Below, in pieces: positions 14,669 through 23,674 of a stretch of DNA of 35,960 nucleotides; position 1 is the stretch's first letter; every line of letters starts with the position of its first letter. The notes under the pieces were generated by a model, which did not search any database, was not told the origin of the DNA, and saw only the letters and a program-made list of their open reading frames with translations. The translations under genes and the position numbers were made by a program. The DNA is from CAYUCJ01 sp049282265 (GTDB taxonomy: Bacteria; Desulfobacterota; DSM-4660; Desulfatiglandales; Desulfatiglandaceae): contig JBAPTR010000208.1 in the NCBI GenBank assembly GCA_049282265.1, positions 1 through 35,960 of the forward strand, read 5' to 3'.

Positions 14669-17600
14669 ATGGGTGAAGAGAAAGATACCGAAAGAAAAGA
14701 TATCAAGGCATGCACAATAAATCCTGAAGAGGAACTCGAAATTATAGAGCATGCCATTGCGGAAAAGATAGCAAAGGTTTTCCTGATATCCAAGATCACC
14801 CCCCTTCTAATGATTGCGGCCCTTTTCCTGGGGATCGTGTCCGTTCTCTTTACACCGGAAGAGGTGGACCCCGATATCGTGGTTTCCATGGTGGACATCT
14901 TTATTCCCTATCCGGGCGCGAAGCCGCAAGACGTTGAAAAGATCGTCACGGCCCCTTTTGAAAAACTCATGTGGGAAATCCCCGGCGTAGATAATGTTTA
15001 CAGTACCGCCATGAACGACGTGGGCATGGTAACAGTACAATTCAAGGTCGGTCAAAATGTTGAAAAAACCATCGCCAGACTCAAGACCAAAATCGATTAT
15101 AACATGGACAGGATGCCCCAGGGTGTGCTTCCACCCATAATCAAGAGCAGGTCCATCTATAGCGTACCCCAGTTGAGCATTACGTTATGGTCGGCCAAAT
15201 ACTCCCCTTACATGCTCAGAAGTATCGCTGCCGAGGTGAAAGCCGGGCTCAAATCTATAGATAACGTTTCAGAGATATGGATAACCGGAGGGTACCAAAG
15301 GGACATCAGCGTTGAACCCGATATAAACAAACTGCGGTCCTACGGCCTGGATCTGCTCAAGCTTTACGGTGCTCTCTCCATCTCAAACAAGGCCCTGAAT
15401 CCTGGGAAAATAACCACCGCGGGGAAAAATATCTATGTAAGGGCGGGTGGGTTTTTCCAGACTGCCGACGATGTAAGGAACCTGGTGGTTGGCGTTTACC
15501 AGGGGAAGTCCATTTACCTCAGGGATGTAGCGGCGGTCTTTGACGGACCGGGAGTGCCCCATCACTATCACATGATCGGGTTTAACAAAAGCAACACCTT
15601 GGAAAAGTTCCAGGCGGTCACCATCGCCATTGCCAAAAAGAAGGGGAGCGATTCCGTAGTTGTCGCAAAAGACATCCTAAAAAAACTCAAGACCCTCAAC
15701 GGATATATCATCCCTGAAGGCGTCCACGCCACCATATCGCGTGACTACGGAAAAATGGCGCATGACAAAGTCAAGACCTTGATCGAACACCTGATTGGTG
15801 CAATCGTCTCTGTCATGCTCGTGATGACGATCTGGCTGGGATGGAGAGCGGGACTGGTCGTTTTTGTGGCCCTGCCCGTTACTTTTTCTCTTACGCTCTT
15901 CGTCTACTACATGCTTGGATACACATTGAACCGGGTGACGCTCTTTGCCTTGATCTTTGTGGTGGGCCTTGTTGTGGACGATGCAATCATTGTCGTGGAA
16001 AACATGGACAGGCATTTTAAGATCGCCAAAGACAACCTGTTTTCAAGGGCCATACAAGCAGTCGGAGAAGTCGGTGATCCCACGATCCTTGCCACCATAA
16101 CCGTCATCGTCGCCATATTCCCCATGGCCTTTGTACGCGGCGTCATGGGACCTTACATGAAGCCGATGCCCGTCGGCGCCTCCCTCGCCATGGTGTTTTC
16201 CCTGTTTGTGGCCTTTACCATTACGCCATGGCTTGCCTTCAAACTCCTTGCCCATCGCAAGGGTGATGCCGCGGGTGAAAAGGATGAGGAAGAATGGATC
16301 AAGAAAACGAGGCTTTACAAAGGTTACAACAAGGTCCTTTCACCCTTAATGGAAAAAGGCCTCCTCAGATTCCTCTTGCTGTGCGGCATCATTCTCCTCT
16401 TTTTCGGCGCAGTCATGTTCATCCCAACGAATAAGGTTATCCTGAAGATGCTCCCCCTCGACAACAAGGACAATCTGGAGGTCGTTATCGACATGCCCAA
16501 GGGAACGCCCCTCGAGAAGACCACTGTTCTTGCGACCGACATCGGGACGTATCTTTCAGGGGTGAACGATGTGGACAACTACGAGATTTACGCGGGGATA
16601 GCAGCACCTTTCGATCTCAACGGCCTGGTCAGACATTATTACCTGAGGCGGGGTGACAACGTGGCCCAAATCGTAGTGAATTTTAGAGACAAGCAGAAGA
16701 GAAAGCTCGAGAGCCACGCCCTTGCGGAAATGCTGAGAGGACCGATCCAGGCAATAGGAAGAAGGTATAACGCCAACATCAAAATAGCGGAAGTTCCTCC
16801 GGGTCCCCCCGTGCTTTCCTCTCTTGTTGCTGAAGTATACGGTCCTGACCGGAAAAGCAGGCTGGCTGCAGCTTCAAAGATAAAATCTATTTTCGAAACC
16901 ACCAAAGGTGTGGTGGACGTGGACTGGTTTGTGGAACACGATATGCAGGAGCTTGATTTCACTGTCAATAAAGTAAAGGCCGCCCTCACGGGAATTTCCA
17001 CGGATATGATAACCAAGACCCTTTATATGGCCATCAAAGGCATGAAGGCAGGCATATTACATACCGGAAAAGACCGGGAACCGGTGAGCATCATCGTCAG
17101 GGTACCCCAAAGGCAGAAATCCCAGTTGGATATACTCAAAAACATAAACCTTATTTCCATGGCCGGAAAAGCAGTTCCCTTGAGCGAACTTGTGCAGATA
17201 GAGCAAAAGAACAAGGACAAGCCTATCTATCATAAAGACCTTAAACCCGTGGTTTACGTCGTAGGGGATGTGGCAGGGGCCATAGAGAGTCCTGTGTATG
17301 CGATCCTCAAGATGAGAAAAAGGATAGGATCCATCCTGAGCCACGGTTCCAGGGTAAGGGAATACTGGACACAAGAGCCGGACAACACCCAGACGGTTTC
17401 CATAAAATGGGGGGGAGAATGGAAAGTGACCTATGAAGTCTTCAGGGACCTCGGGCTCGCCTTTTTTGGAGCAATGATTGTCATGTATTTCGTGCTTGTT
17501 GCATGGTTCGGTTCCTTTGTCACTCCGATTATCATGATGATACCCATTCCCCTGAGTCTCATCGGGATCATACCCGGCCATTTCCTGTTCGGTAAATTTT

Positions 17601-17938
17601 TTACCGCCACCAGCATGATAGGATTCATTGCCCTGGCAGGCATCATGGTCAGAAATTCAGTGCTGCTGATCGATTTCATTGAACTGAGCCTCAGAAGAGG
17701 GAAAGAAATCAAGGAGGCAGTGATTCAATCCGGCGCCATCAGGGCGAGACCTGTTATCCTGACAACGGTAGCCGTTATTGTCGGGGCTTTTTTTATGCTC
17801 CCGGATCCTATCTTTGCGGGACTTGGCGTCTCGCTCATCACCGGGGCCGCCGTTTCCACCGTCCTGACGCTGGTCATTATCCCGCTGGGCTACTACATGT
17901 ACTACAAGAGGGTCCATCGGGATCGACAAGCGGGTTGA
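14669..17938 (+). CDS. RND-family efflux pump, inner-membrane subunit
   Basis: 1089 residues, the normal AcrB/MdtB length, with two duplicated halves: a transmembrane segment near 40-60 followed by a large periplasmic loop, then clustered helices; the same again from about 570. The proton-relay Asp pair is present in the TM4 segment VGLVVDDAIIVVEN (near residue 437). The C-terminal half ends with the usual GIMVRNSVLLIDF segment and RARPVILTTVAVI. An atypical N-terminal extension of about 35 acidic residues precedes TM1. Ordered adaptor, pump and TolC-like genes in one direction form a complete tripartite system; the three genes are nearly contiguous. Multidrug or metabolite export is likely, metal export less so. 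Confidence 0.92.
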   Translation: MGEEKDTERKDIKACTINPEEELEIIEHAIAEKIAKVFLISKITPLLMIAALFLGIVSVLFTPEEVDPDIVVSMVDIFIPYPGAKPQDVEKIVTAPFEKLMWEIPGVDNVYSTAMNDVGMVTVQFKVGQNVEKTIARLKTKIDYNMDRMPQGVLPPIIKSRSIYSVPQLSITLWSAKYSPYMLRSIAAEVKAGLKSIDNVSEIWITGGYQRDISVEPDINKLRSYGLDLLKLYGALSISNKALNPGKITTAGKNIYVRAGGFFQTADDVRNLVVGVYQGKSIYLRDVAAVFDGPGVPHHYHMIGFNKSNTLEKFQAVTIAIAKKKGSDSVVVAKDILKKLKTLNGYIIPEGVHATISRDYGKMAHDKVKTLIEHLIGAIVSVMLVMTIWLGWRAGLVVFVALPVTFSLTLFVYYMLGYTLNRVTLFALIFVVGLVVDDAIIVVENMDRHFKIAKDNLFSRAIQAVGEVGDPTILATITVIVAIFPMAFVRGVMGPYMKPMPVGASLAMVFSLFVAFTITPWLAFKLLAHRKGDAAGEKDEEEWIKKTRLYKGYNKVLSPLMEKGLLRFLLLCGIILLFFGAVMFIPTNKVILKMLPLDNKDNLEVVIDMPKGTPLEKTTVLATDIGTYLSGVNDVDNYEIYAGIAAPFDLNGLVRHYYLRRGDNVAQIVVNFRDKQKRKLESHALAEMLRGPIQAIGRRYNANIKIAEVPPGPPVLSSLVAEVYGPDRKSRLAAASKIKSIFETTKGVVDVDWFVEHDMQELDFTVNKVKAALTGISTDMITKTLYMAIKGMKAGILHTGKDREPVSIIVRVPQRQKSQLDILKNINLISMAGKAVPLSELVQIEQKNKDKPIYHKDLKPVVYVVGDVAGAIESPVYAILKMRKRIGSILSHGSRVREYWTQEPDNTQTVSIKWGGEWKVTYEVFRDLGLAFFGAMIVMYFVLVAWFGSFVTPIIMMIPIPLSLIGIIPGHFLFGKFFTATSMIGFIALAGIMVRNSVLLIDFIELSLRRGKEIKEAVIQSGAIRARPVILTTVAVIVGAFFMLPDPIFAGLGVSLITGAAVSTVLTLVIIPLGYYMYYKRVHRDRQAG

Positions 17939-17946
17939 CGAATGCA

Positions 17947-18753
17947 TCAATCCCAGTGCCTGTGGGCATGCATATGGATTGTATCCTTGTGGATATGACG
18001 ATGCCTGTGGATAAGATTCGCCTCCATCAGGATATCCTGGTCGTCCAGTATCTCTCTGGATCCACCCCTGGCCATGATCTCGTGATCCTGTCCCAGCACA
18101 TAACATGACTCGGCCGCAACATAGGGGATCTCCAGGTCGTGAGTGGCCGTTACGACCGTTTTTCCGTTTTCGGAAAGCTCCAGGATAAAATCTATCATCC
18201 ATCCCTGGGTTTGAGGATCCAGGCTGGAGGTGGGCTCATCCATGAGCCAAACCTCCGGGTCGAGCGCGAGTATGGACGCGAGCGTCACCTTCTTTTTCTC
18301 CCCTTCGCTCAAATGATAGGGGGCCCTGTCCTTCAGTTTTGATATCCCGAGCATCTCCAGACAGGTGGCTGCCGTTTCAGTCACAAGTTTTTTGGACATG
18401 CCAAGCTGAAGAGGAGCAAAGGCCACCTCGTCCCACACCGTGGGAAGGAAGAGCTGAACATCAGGATCCTGAAACACAAATCCCACCCTCGCATGAAACC
18501 GTCTTGCGAACTTCTTGTTCCTCATGGCTGGTTCATTAATGAGGGAGGAGAATGCCCGGATCTCACCCTGTGACGGGAAATAAAGACCATCCAGGAGTTT
18601 GAGGAGAGTTGACTTGCCGGAACCGTTCGCCCCGAGTATGGCCACACTTTCTCCTTTGTTTACGATCATATTTATGGATTCAAGGGCCATATCAGAGCCG
18701 GGATAACGGTATGATACCGCTGAAATCTCAAATACAGGGTCTTTTTTTTCCAT
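17947..18753 (-). CDS. ECF-type nickel/cobalt transporter ATPase with histidine-rich tail
   Basis: 268 residues. Walker A GANGSGKST (41-49), Q-loop FQDPDVQLF, signature LSEGE (148-152), Walker B WLMDEPTSSLD, H-loop His 205: a complete CbiO/NikO-type ATPase. The last 20 residues hold eight His (H249 to H266), a metal-binding tail seen in some NikO proteins and favouring nickel over cobalt. It follows the T component with a 3-nt gap and is the last gene of the operon. It converges on the RND pump gene with 8 nt between the stops. Confidence 0.93.
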   Translation of the reverse strand: MEKKDPVFEISAVSYRYPGSDMALESINMIVNKGESVAILGANGSGKSTLLKLLDGLYFPSQGEIRAFSSLINEPAMRNKKFARRFHARVGFVFQDPDVQLFLPTVWDEVAFAPLQLGMSKKLVTETAATCLEMLGISKLKDRAPYHLSEGEKKKVTLASILALDPEVWLMDEPTSSLDPQTQGWMIDFILELSENGKTVVTATHDLEIPYVAAESCYVLGQDHEIMARGGSREILDDQDILMEANLIHRHRHIHKDTIHMHAHRHWD

Positions 18754-18756
18754 CTC

Positions 18757-19614
18757 TCACCTGAAAGTTATCCACAGGCTTATTATTCCTGCGGTGAATG
18801 CCAGCCACAGCCAGTCCAAGAGTCCAAAGGAGAAATCCTCCATGAGTCTGGGGTTTTCAGACCACCCTCTGGAGAGCATTGCAAGGTGGACCTCGCTGCT
18901 CAGGCTGTATGATTTTCCGACAAGAACGCCAAGCCTCGAAGCTATCCAGCCATGTTCCTCCCTGATGTTTGAATCCCCGATCTGCCTGCTTTTTCTGGCA
19001 AGCAGCATTGCTTCCACCGTCCTCAGAAAAAGGTCTATGTACCGATAAGTCATGGCAAAGACGAGGATAACCATCTCGGGGACCCTGAGCACCGACAACG
19101 CCTTTAACAGACGTGTCCACTCGGTGGTCAAGATGAGCAGGACGGCCAGCGATACGGATGTGGCAACCCTCAAGACCAGGATTGCAGCTCCCAGAGCGCC
19201 CTGGACGGTTATTGTTATGGTTTTCGGGATATTGAAAGGCCCGATGGAATGGGGCGAAGAAAAAGTCATGAGCGTAAAAAGCGGTCTCCCCGGAGTAACG
19301 ATATTGAGCACGGCAGGCAAGACAATCATTGCGGTAAAAAGGGGGATGAATACCCACACCCTTTTTACGAAAAAGCCCAGGGGTACCCTTGAAACAACCG
19401 CAAGAACCAGCGTCAAGGCATAAAGAATCGATAAGGTTCCAAGGTGAGCAGACAAGCCGGTGATAATGAGGAGGCAAAGGATGCTTGCCAGTTTGCCCCT
19501 TGGATCGAGCCGCTGAAGAAGCCCGTTTTCCCGGGCATAGCGGTTCGCAAAAACGGATTGTTCAATGGCCCGCGTGATATCGGCCATGGTCTTTGCTACA
19601 AAATCACTTCTCAT
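18757..19614 (-). CDS. ECF transporter T component (CbiQ/NikQ type)
   Basis: 285 residues, about six membrane segments. It has the family's LDPRGKLASIL at the start of the membrane part and the two coupling-helix motifs: RKSRQIGDSN and LAMLSRGW (ARG-type motifs) that contact the ATPase. It joins the ATPase dimer to the substrate-binding NikM. The ATG is 3 nt after the stop of the preceding gene, typical of translational coupling. Confidence 0.92.
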   Translation of the reverse strand: MRSDFVAKTMADITRAIEQSVFANRYARENGLLQRLDPRGKLASILCLLIITGLSAHLGTLSILYALTLVLAVVSRVPLGFFVKRVWVFIPLFTAMIVLPAVLNIVTPGRPLFTLMTFSSPHSIGPFNIPKTITITVQGALGAAILVLRVATSVSLAVLLILTTEWTRLLKALSVLRVPEMVILVFAMTYRYIDLFLRTVEAMLLARKSRQIGDSNIREEHGWIASRLGVLVGKSYSLSSEVHLAMLSRGWSENPRLMEDFSFGLLDWLWLAFTAGIISLWITFR

Positions 19615-19617
19615 GCA

Positions 19618-19935
19618 TCAGCCCTTCACATCCCCCTTGTCCTTGCGGGAAAGGCCTTTTCCGATCAGCCATGTGGCAAGGACAACAAGCAGGATACCGG
19701 CGAATGCCGAGATGATGTAACCCAGGACGTCACCGGTACCTGGAACGCCGTAGTCTGCAAGAGGGGCCCGCCAAAAACCGGAGAACCTGGCAAGCCCCTT
19801 TGGAATGAATCCGACCATTTTTTTGAACGCTTCGACCCCCCATTCTCCCCAGGTATCTCCTGAAGCAAGGAGACCGATGGGAGAAAGAACAGCGAGAATG
19901 CCAAGCCCAATCCACAGTTTCTTGAAGTCTTTCAT
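19618..19935 (-). CDS. NikN/PDGLE-type small membrane component of the Ni/Co transporter
   Basis: 105 residues with an N-terminal membrane segment (LWIGLGILAVLSPIGLLA), a periplasmic loop with SGDTWGEWG, and a C-terminal segment (VLGYIISAFAGILLVVLATWLIG), the layout of PDGLE-domain or NikN proteins that accompany NikM. Such proteins are needed for activity of NikM-type transporters in the family. Its start overlaps the end of the NikM gene by 4 nt. Confidence 0.88.
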   Translation of the reverse strand: MKDFKKLWIGLGILAVLSPIGLLASGDTWGEWGVEAFKKMVGFIPKGLARFSGFWRAPLADYGVPGTGDVLGYIISAFAGILLVVLATWLIGKGLSRKDKGDVKG

Positions 19936-20624
19936 GGCTGTACCTCCTTCCTCAAATCAGCCAGCAGCGCGGGCATGGATTTTTTCAAAAAGATCAACAC
20001 GCCCCCCGTTACAACGGCTTCAGCGACTCCGGCAACCGTGATATGGGCAAAAAGCATTGCCGGTATCGTCTGGGAGAGGTTATAGGGACAGTAAAGAGGG
20101 GTCCCGTTTGCCGTATGGAACAGGAGAGGTTGAATGCCGAACTCAATGGCTGCGCAAAGGGCGGCGGCGTTTATGCCCACGTATGAGCCGATGGCCGCTC
20201 CGATCCAATACCTGGAAGCGTTTTTGTCTGCTGATCCTGCTATGAGCCGGTATACGCCGTATCCCATGAAAGGTAAAACAATGGCCATGTTAAAAGCATT
20301 GGCACCGAATGTCAGTATCCCCCCATCCCCGAAAAATAGCGCCTGAATAAACAGGGCCGCAGAAACTCCCATCACAGCGGCCCATGGCCCCAGCAACACG
20401 GCTATGAGCGTCCCTCCTATTGCATGAGCGGTGGTCCCTCCCGGGACCGGGGCGTTAAACATCATGATGACGAATGAAAAGGCCGAGAATATGCTCAGGA
20501 GCGGCACGGTCCTGGTGGTCAACGTATTTTTGAGTTTCCGGGCCGCCATGTACCAGAAAGGGGCGACGGCCGCATACATCACCCCGCAGGTCTGGGGGCT
20601 CAGATAACCATCCGGTATGTGCAT
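19932..20624 (-). CDS. NikM/CbiM substrate-binding component of a nickel/cobalt ECF transporter
   Basis: 230 residues. It begins MHIPDGYLSP; in this family the N-terminal amine and His2 bind the metal, so the start must be at 20624 rather than 20672, and AAGGAGGGA stands in front of it. Further family motifs are GGTTAHAIGGT and GANAFNMA. About seven membrane segments. NikM and CbiM cannot be separated reliably by eye; the His-rich ATPase tail and the separate NikN-like protein favour nickel. Ni supply fits a hydrogenase- or CODH-bearing anaerobe (inference). Confidence 0.9.
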   Translation of the reverse strand: MHIPDGYLSPQTCGVMYAAVAPFWYMAARKLKNTLTTRTVPLLSIFSAFSFVIMMFNAPVPGGTTAHAIGGTLIAVLLGPWAAVMGVSAALFIQALFFGDGGILTFGANAFNMAIVLPFMGYGVYRLIAGSADKNASRYWIGAAIGSYVGINAAALCAAIEFGIQPLLFHTANGTPLYCPYNLSQTIPAMLFAHITVAGVAEAVVTGGVLIFLKKSMPALLADLRKEVQP

Positions 20625-20683
20625 TTTAATCCCTCCTTCTTGGTCCCGATCTGGGGACAAGTGTTTTAGCATCCAGGGAATGA

Positions 20684-21844
20684 TCAGAAAAGGAGGCCCA
20701 GTTCCGCAGACAGATAAATACGACCGTCTTTCACATTTCCACTTTTGTTTTGAAAAGCCCTGTCCGCGCTGATATAGGCCCCCCCAACTCTCGCATAAGC
20801 GTGTTCCGAGAAGTTGTAGGTCGGTGTTAAGGTAGCTGCATAGATGTGCTTGGCTGCTGTACTCTCTGTGTAAATCCTGCTTCTGCCCTGATCGATGTAT
20901 TCAATTCTCAAGGGAACGGATATCTTTCCAAAACGAGGAGAGAGATAAAAAGCCGCGCCTATGGAGGACCTTCCCCCGTAGGTGTTCCTCATAGAACTGT
21001 CCCACCTCCAATAATCCACGTCGAAGGCAAGATAAATATTTTTGATGGTATGTTCTATCACCACTCCGGTCAGGTTTTTCATCCCGTTGATGTGGTAGTT
21101 GTAGACATGGAAATCGAGCCCGAAGGCCGTCCCCGCCAGTCCCAGTTCCCATGAATCATTCGGGCATATTTCCGCCGTAGCGTATTCCTGACGGTCCAGC
21201 CTGCTTTTATAATAGCCTGCTTCCATGTTAAACCCGGAGAATGAATATGAGGCCCTGGCGCCATACGCATTGTAGGGTTGCTGGGATGCGACGGCTCCGA
21301 GCACAATATTTCTGTTGTTGAACGTATAAGTGTCCTCATACCCTGCGCTCGGCTTGAGAAGTCCGGCCTTAAGGATAAGATTATCCATCGGCTTCAATGA
21401 CAGTGACGCGTATTCTATGTCATAGTCACTGTTTACGGACGGCGCGGCAAACAGGGATGGCGTTGATGTTTCCCCGAAGGCGGCCTCAAACTGCAAAGGC
21501 TCGTCTTTCTTCTTAGATGATAGTTCCACGAGCAGGTTCGAAAGCAGGAACTCACTGTCCGACGTGTCTTTCCCCGGATTGGAGGCATAGAAATATCCCC
21601 CGCTTATTCCTCCTGTAATCTGCAGGCCTGAGACGGCTGATATGAGGGCGTTATTCTTGCCGCCGGCGCTCTTTTCCGCCTCAAGCCTGTCCTTCAACTC
21701 CTTCACATCCTTTTTCAAGGTTTCGATATCTGAGTTGATGCCTGGCTCCAGGTCCTGTTCCGAGGACTCCCCAAAGGAAGGCAGCACCCACGCCAGGGAA
21801 AAAACCAAAAATACTGACGCACAAAAAGTACAAGCTCTTTTCAT
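20684..21844 (-). CDS. outer-membrane porin-like protein, first gene of the Ni/Co operon
   Basis: 386 residues: signal peptide (MKRACTFCASVFLVFSLAW...), a short coiled coil (INSDIETLKKDVKELKDRLEAEK, mature residues near 10-35), then alternating strands such as LQITGGISGGYFYAS and a final strand ending IYLSAELGLLF with a C-terminal aromatic Phe, the signature of an outer-membrane beta-barrel. I do not recognise a named family. It is transcribed with NikMNQO-type genes (60 nt before NikM), so it may let nickel or a nickel complex enter the periplasm. A start at 21844 is preferred to 21874 because GGGGG precedes it and it begins at the signal peptide. Confidence 0.85.
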   Translation of the reverse strand: MKRACTFCASVFLVFSLAWVLPSFGESSEQDLEPGINSDIETLKKDVKELKDRLEAEKSAGGKNNALISAVSGLQITGGISGGYFYASNPGKDTSDSEFLLSNLLVELSSKKKDEPLQFEAAFGETSTPSLFAAPSVNSDYDIEYASLSLKPMDNLILKAGLLKPSAGYEDTYTFNNRNIVLGAVASQQPYNAYGARASYSFSGFNMEAGYYKSRLDRQEYATAEICPNDSWELGLAGTAFGLDFHVYNYHINGMKNLTGVVIEHTIKNIYLAFDVDYWRWDSSMRNTYGGRSSIGAAFYLSPRFGKISVPLRIEYIDQGRSRIYTESTAAKHIYAATLTPTYNFSEHAYARVGGAYISADRAFQNKSGNVKDGRIYLSAELGLLF

Positions 21845-22027
21845 TTGAAACCCCCTTTTCAAAATTTCCGGCAAAAAAAAGCCACGCAGACTTTTTGATG
21901 TTCTTCAAAAGGCCTTCGTGGCTCAGATTCGCAAATACGATATTTTCAGGTCACTTAATCGGGGTCAAACAGCGCCCGTCCAAAAAAACTCCTGTTTATG
22001 GACGGCGAAATAGCTTCTTGCTATATT
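21845..22027 (-). promoter_or_regulatory. structured leader of the porin/nickel operon (riboswitch-like layout)
   Basis: About 183 nt from the predicted transcription start to the ATG. It contains a hairpin at 21974-22007 (CCGTCCA / TGGACGG on the minus strand with a 16-nt loop) and then the terminator at 21873-21923. This is the usual architecture of transcriptional attenuation by a riboswitch or a protein. I cannot match it to a known class: a B12-box and cobalamin core are not seen. The rest of the gene-free stretch 21845-22352 holds the promoter and the repeat copy at 22148-22332. Confidence 0.55.
21873..21923 (-). terminator. intrinsic terminator 30 nt before the porin start: probable attenuator
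   Basis: Minus strand: AGCCACG (21923-21917) pairs with CGTGGCT (21886-21880), with inner complementarity CTTTTGA / TCAAAAAG, followed by eight T (21880-21873). It lies between the predicted promoter (22034-22062) and the first gene, so it can stop the operon before translation starts. Confidence 0.75.
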
Positions 22028-22033
22028 GTGCTC

Positions 22034-22062
22034 AAACTACCGAAAAAAATACTCTCTGTCAA
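22034..22062 (-). promoter_or_regulatory. sigma-70 type promoter of the porin/nickel operon
   Basis: Minus strand: perfect TTGACA (22062-22057), 17 nt, then TAGTTT (22039-22034). Start near 22027. The -35 is strong, the -10 weak, which fits a regulated promoter. No clear NikR operator was found nearby. Confidence 0.5.
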
Positions 22063-22147
22063 TTCATTCTTGACTGCTCATTTCAAATTCACAAGGTTTT
22101 CGCGTAACAGCTCAATAAATAGCGGCCCAAAACGTTTGTCGCTATGA

Positions 22148-22332
22148 GAATCTGGCGGTCTTTTTCAGACGCTTTCTCAAAGTGCACTTGGCAAGGTCCT
22201 TCCCAATGGACGGATATTTGGGGTTTATGCCACCCAACCTTACGGTATCTCTATTGAATACCCCTGAATCCCAAATATTCGTCCATCTCCTCCGGGGTGT
22301 TTAGAAAGCGTCTGAAAAAGATTGACAGGTTC
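22148..22332. repeat. imperfect-palindrome repeat, copy A (185 nt)
   Basis: Outer arms share CTTTTTCAGACGCTTTCT in inverse orientation (left at 22162, right ending near 22320) and inner arms share ATGGACG and ATATTTGGG. The same element recurs at 25677-25861 with the same length and in part at 32084 and 35683. It holds no open frame and looks like a non-autonomous, MITE-like element. Confidence 0.85.
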
Positions 22333-22352
22333 GGTTGCCCCTAGATATTGAG

Positions 22353-23249
22353 CTAATACGTTTTCGCATCAGCACATGCAATGTGCCCTTTCCGCCGCAC
22401 ATAAAGCCCTTCCAGCGTGTAGACGACCAGGGCGGCCCAGATGAAACAGAAGCCAGTAAGTCGGACGGTTGAAAATTCCTCGCCGTATACCCACACGCCA
22501 ATGGAAAACTGGAGCGTAGGGGCAATATATTGCAGTATCCCGACCATGGACAAGGGAATCCTCCGTGCCGCTCCGGCAAACATGAGCAGGGGCGTGGCGG
22601 TAACGATTCCTCCCAGGACGAGCAGGATACTGGAAAGACCCGCGTGGCCGAAGGTGCCCACACCTTCTGCTTCCAGATATATGAGATACAGCAGGGCGGG
22701 AACAAAAAGGATAAACAGCTCAAGGCTCAGACCTTCCAGTGCCCCCAGGGGCGCGCGTTTCTTGATGAGCCCGTAGGTTCCGAAGGAAAAGGCGAGCACC
22801 AGCGCAATCCACGGCAGGGATCCGTGACGGATTGTGAGATAGGCCACGCCCGCGACCGCCAGCCCGATGGCGGCCCACTGTCCCGGGCGCAACCGTTCCC
22901 GGAAAAAGAGGACGCCCAGGAGGACGCTCACCAGGGGGTTGATGAAATAGCCCAGACTCGTCTCCACCACATATCCCGCGTTTACCCCCCACACGTAGGT
23001 GGTCCAGTTGACGGTCAGCACCCCCGCCGCGGCCCCGTATATGAGCACCATCCTGGGCTTCCGGATTGTTTGAAGCATCACGGTGAGCCGTTTCTTGAAG
23101 ACGACCACTCCAAAGGCAAATACGAGGGACCAGACTATCCGATGTGCGATGATCTCGAGAGCCGGAACTTGCTGCAGTTGTTTCCAGTAGATCGGAAGCA
23201 GTCCCCACAGCCCGTAGGCCCCCACGGCCAGTAAGATTCCTTTATTCAC
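22353..23249 (-). CDS. rarD: RarD-type EamA (DMT superfamily) transporter
   Basis: 298 residues with ten hydrophobic segments and two EamA repeats. The N-terminus NKGILLAVGAYGLWGLLPIYWKQL and VNWTTYVWGVNAGYVVETSLGYFINPLVSVLLG are close to RarD-type sequences. Function in the family is poorly known; small-molecule export is likely. Start codon is GTG (23247-23249) with AAGGA upstream. Its 3' end abuts repeat copy A (20 nt away). Confidence 0.88.
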   Translation of the reverse strand: MNKGILLAVGAYGLWGLLPIYWKQLQQVPALEIIAHRIVWSLVFAFGVVVFKKRLTVMLQTIRKPRMVLIYGAAAGVLTVNWTTYVWGVNAGYVVETSLGYFINPLVSVLLGVLFFRERLRPGQWAAIGLAVAGVAYLTIRHGSLPWIALVLAFSFGTYGLIKKRAPLGALEGLSLELFILFVPALLYLIYLEAEGVGTFGHAGLSSILLVLGGIVTATPLLMFAGAARRIPLSMVGILQYIAPTLQFSIGVWVYGEEFSTVRLTGFCFIWAALVVYTLEGLYVRRKGHIACADAKTY

Positions 23250-23336
23250 AATTCATCCTTTTCAATTTCACTGATCGACGGACCATAGTCGGTCCGTCCC
23301 GGGAAAGCAAGCATCATCCCGTCACCCCTTCACTCC

Positions 23337-23556
23337 TCACTTCCGGATATTTGAGATGATTCTGCCCAAATGAGTGACCCCTTCCTGCATCTTCCGGGCC
23401 CAGGGGTGTCCGCAGCTGATGCGAATGCAGTTGTTGTATTTCTGGTGGGTGAACAAACGACCCCGGGCAGAATGGAGATGTCTTTCTTTACGGCATCGTG
23501 GTATACATCCAACCGGACCCAGAGAACGATTCCGCCGTGGGGCGATGTGTTAGCGC
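23337..23556 (-). pseudogene. frameshifted C-terminal remnant of a MocR-type (GntR/aminotransferase) regulator
   Basis: In one frame the minus strand encodes PHGGIVLWVRLDVY...ISILPG, the segment just before the end of MocR/class I aminotransferase proteins; shortly after, another frame encodes FTHQKYNNCIRISCGHPW and WARKMQEGVTHLGRIISNIRK before a stop at 23337-23339. Joining them needs a frameshift near 23455. Upstream of about 23556 no homology is seen by eye, so the rest of the gene is lost. MocR regulators often sit next to and control DMT transporters like the one at 23675. Confidence 0.75.
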
Positions 23557-23674
23557 CTTGAGCAAGTCATTCCTGGACCACCCTGCATATGATACGACCG
23601 GCGCCTATGCAGACTTCACTTCCGTCCCGGTTCCGGCTTGAGCTGAATTCAAGAACGAGGAAATATTCATCGCC

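Noticed and set aside
17932..17954. Bidirectional terminator between the RND pump and the ECF ATPase
   Set aside because: A 7-bp stem with a G-U pair is present but there is no T-run on either side.
21845..22027. Cobalamin riboswitch in the nickel operon leader
   Set aside because: The conserved cobalamin-riboswitch core and B12 box were not found.
21845..22110. NikR operator before the porin gene
   Set aside because: Only half-site-like GTTAC (near 22105) was seen, with no matching inverted partner at a fixed spacing.
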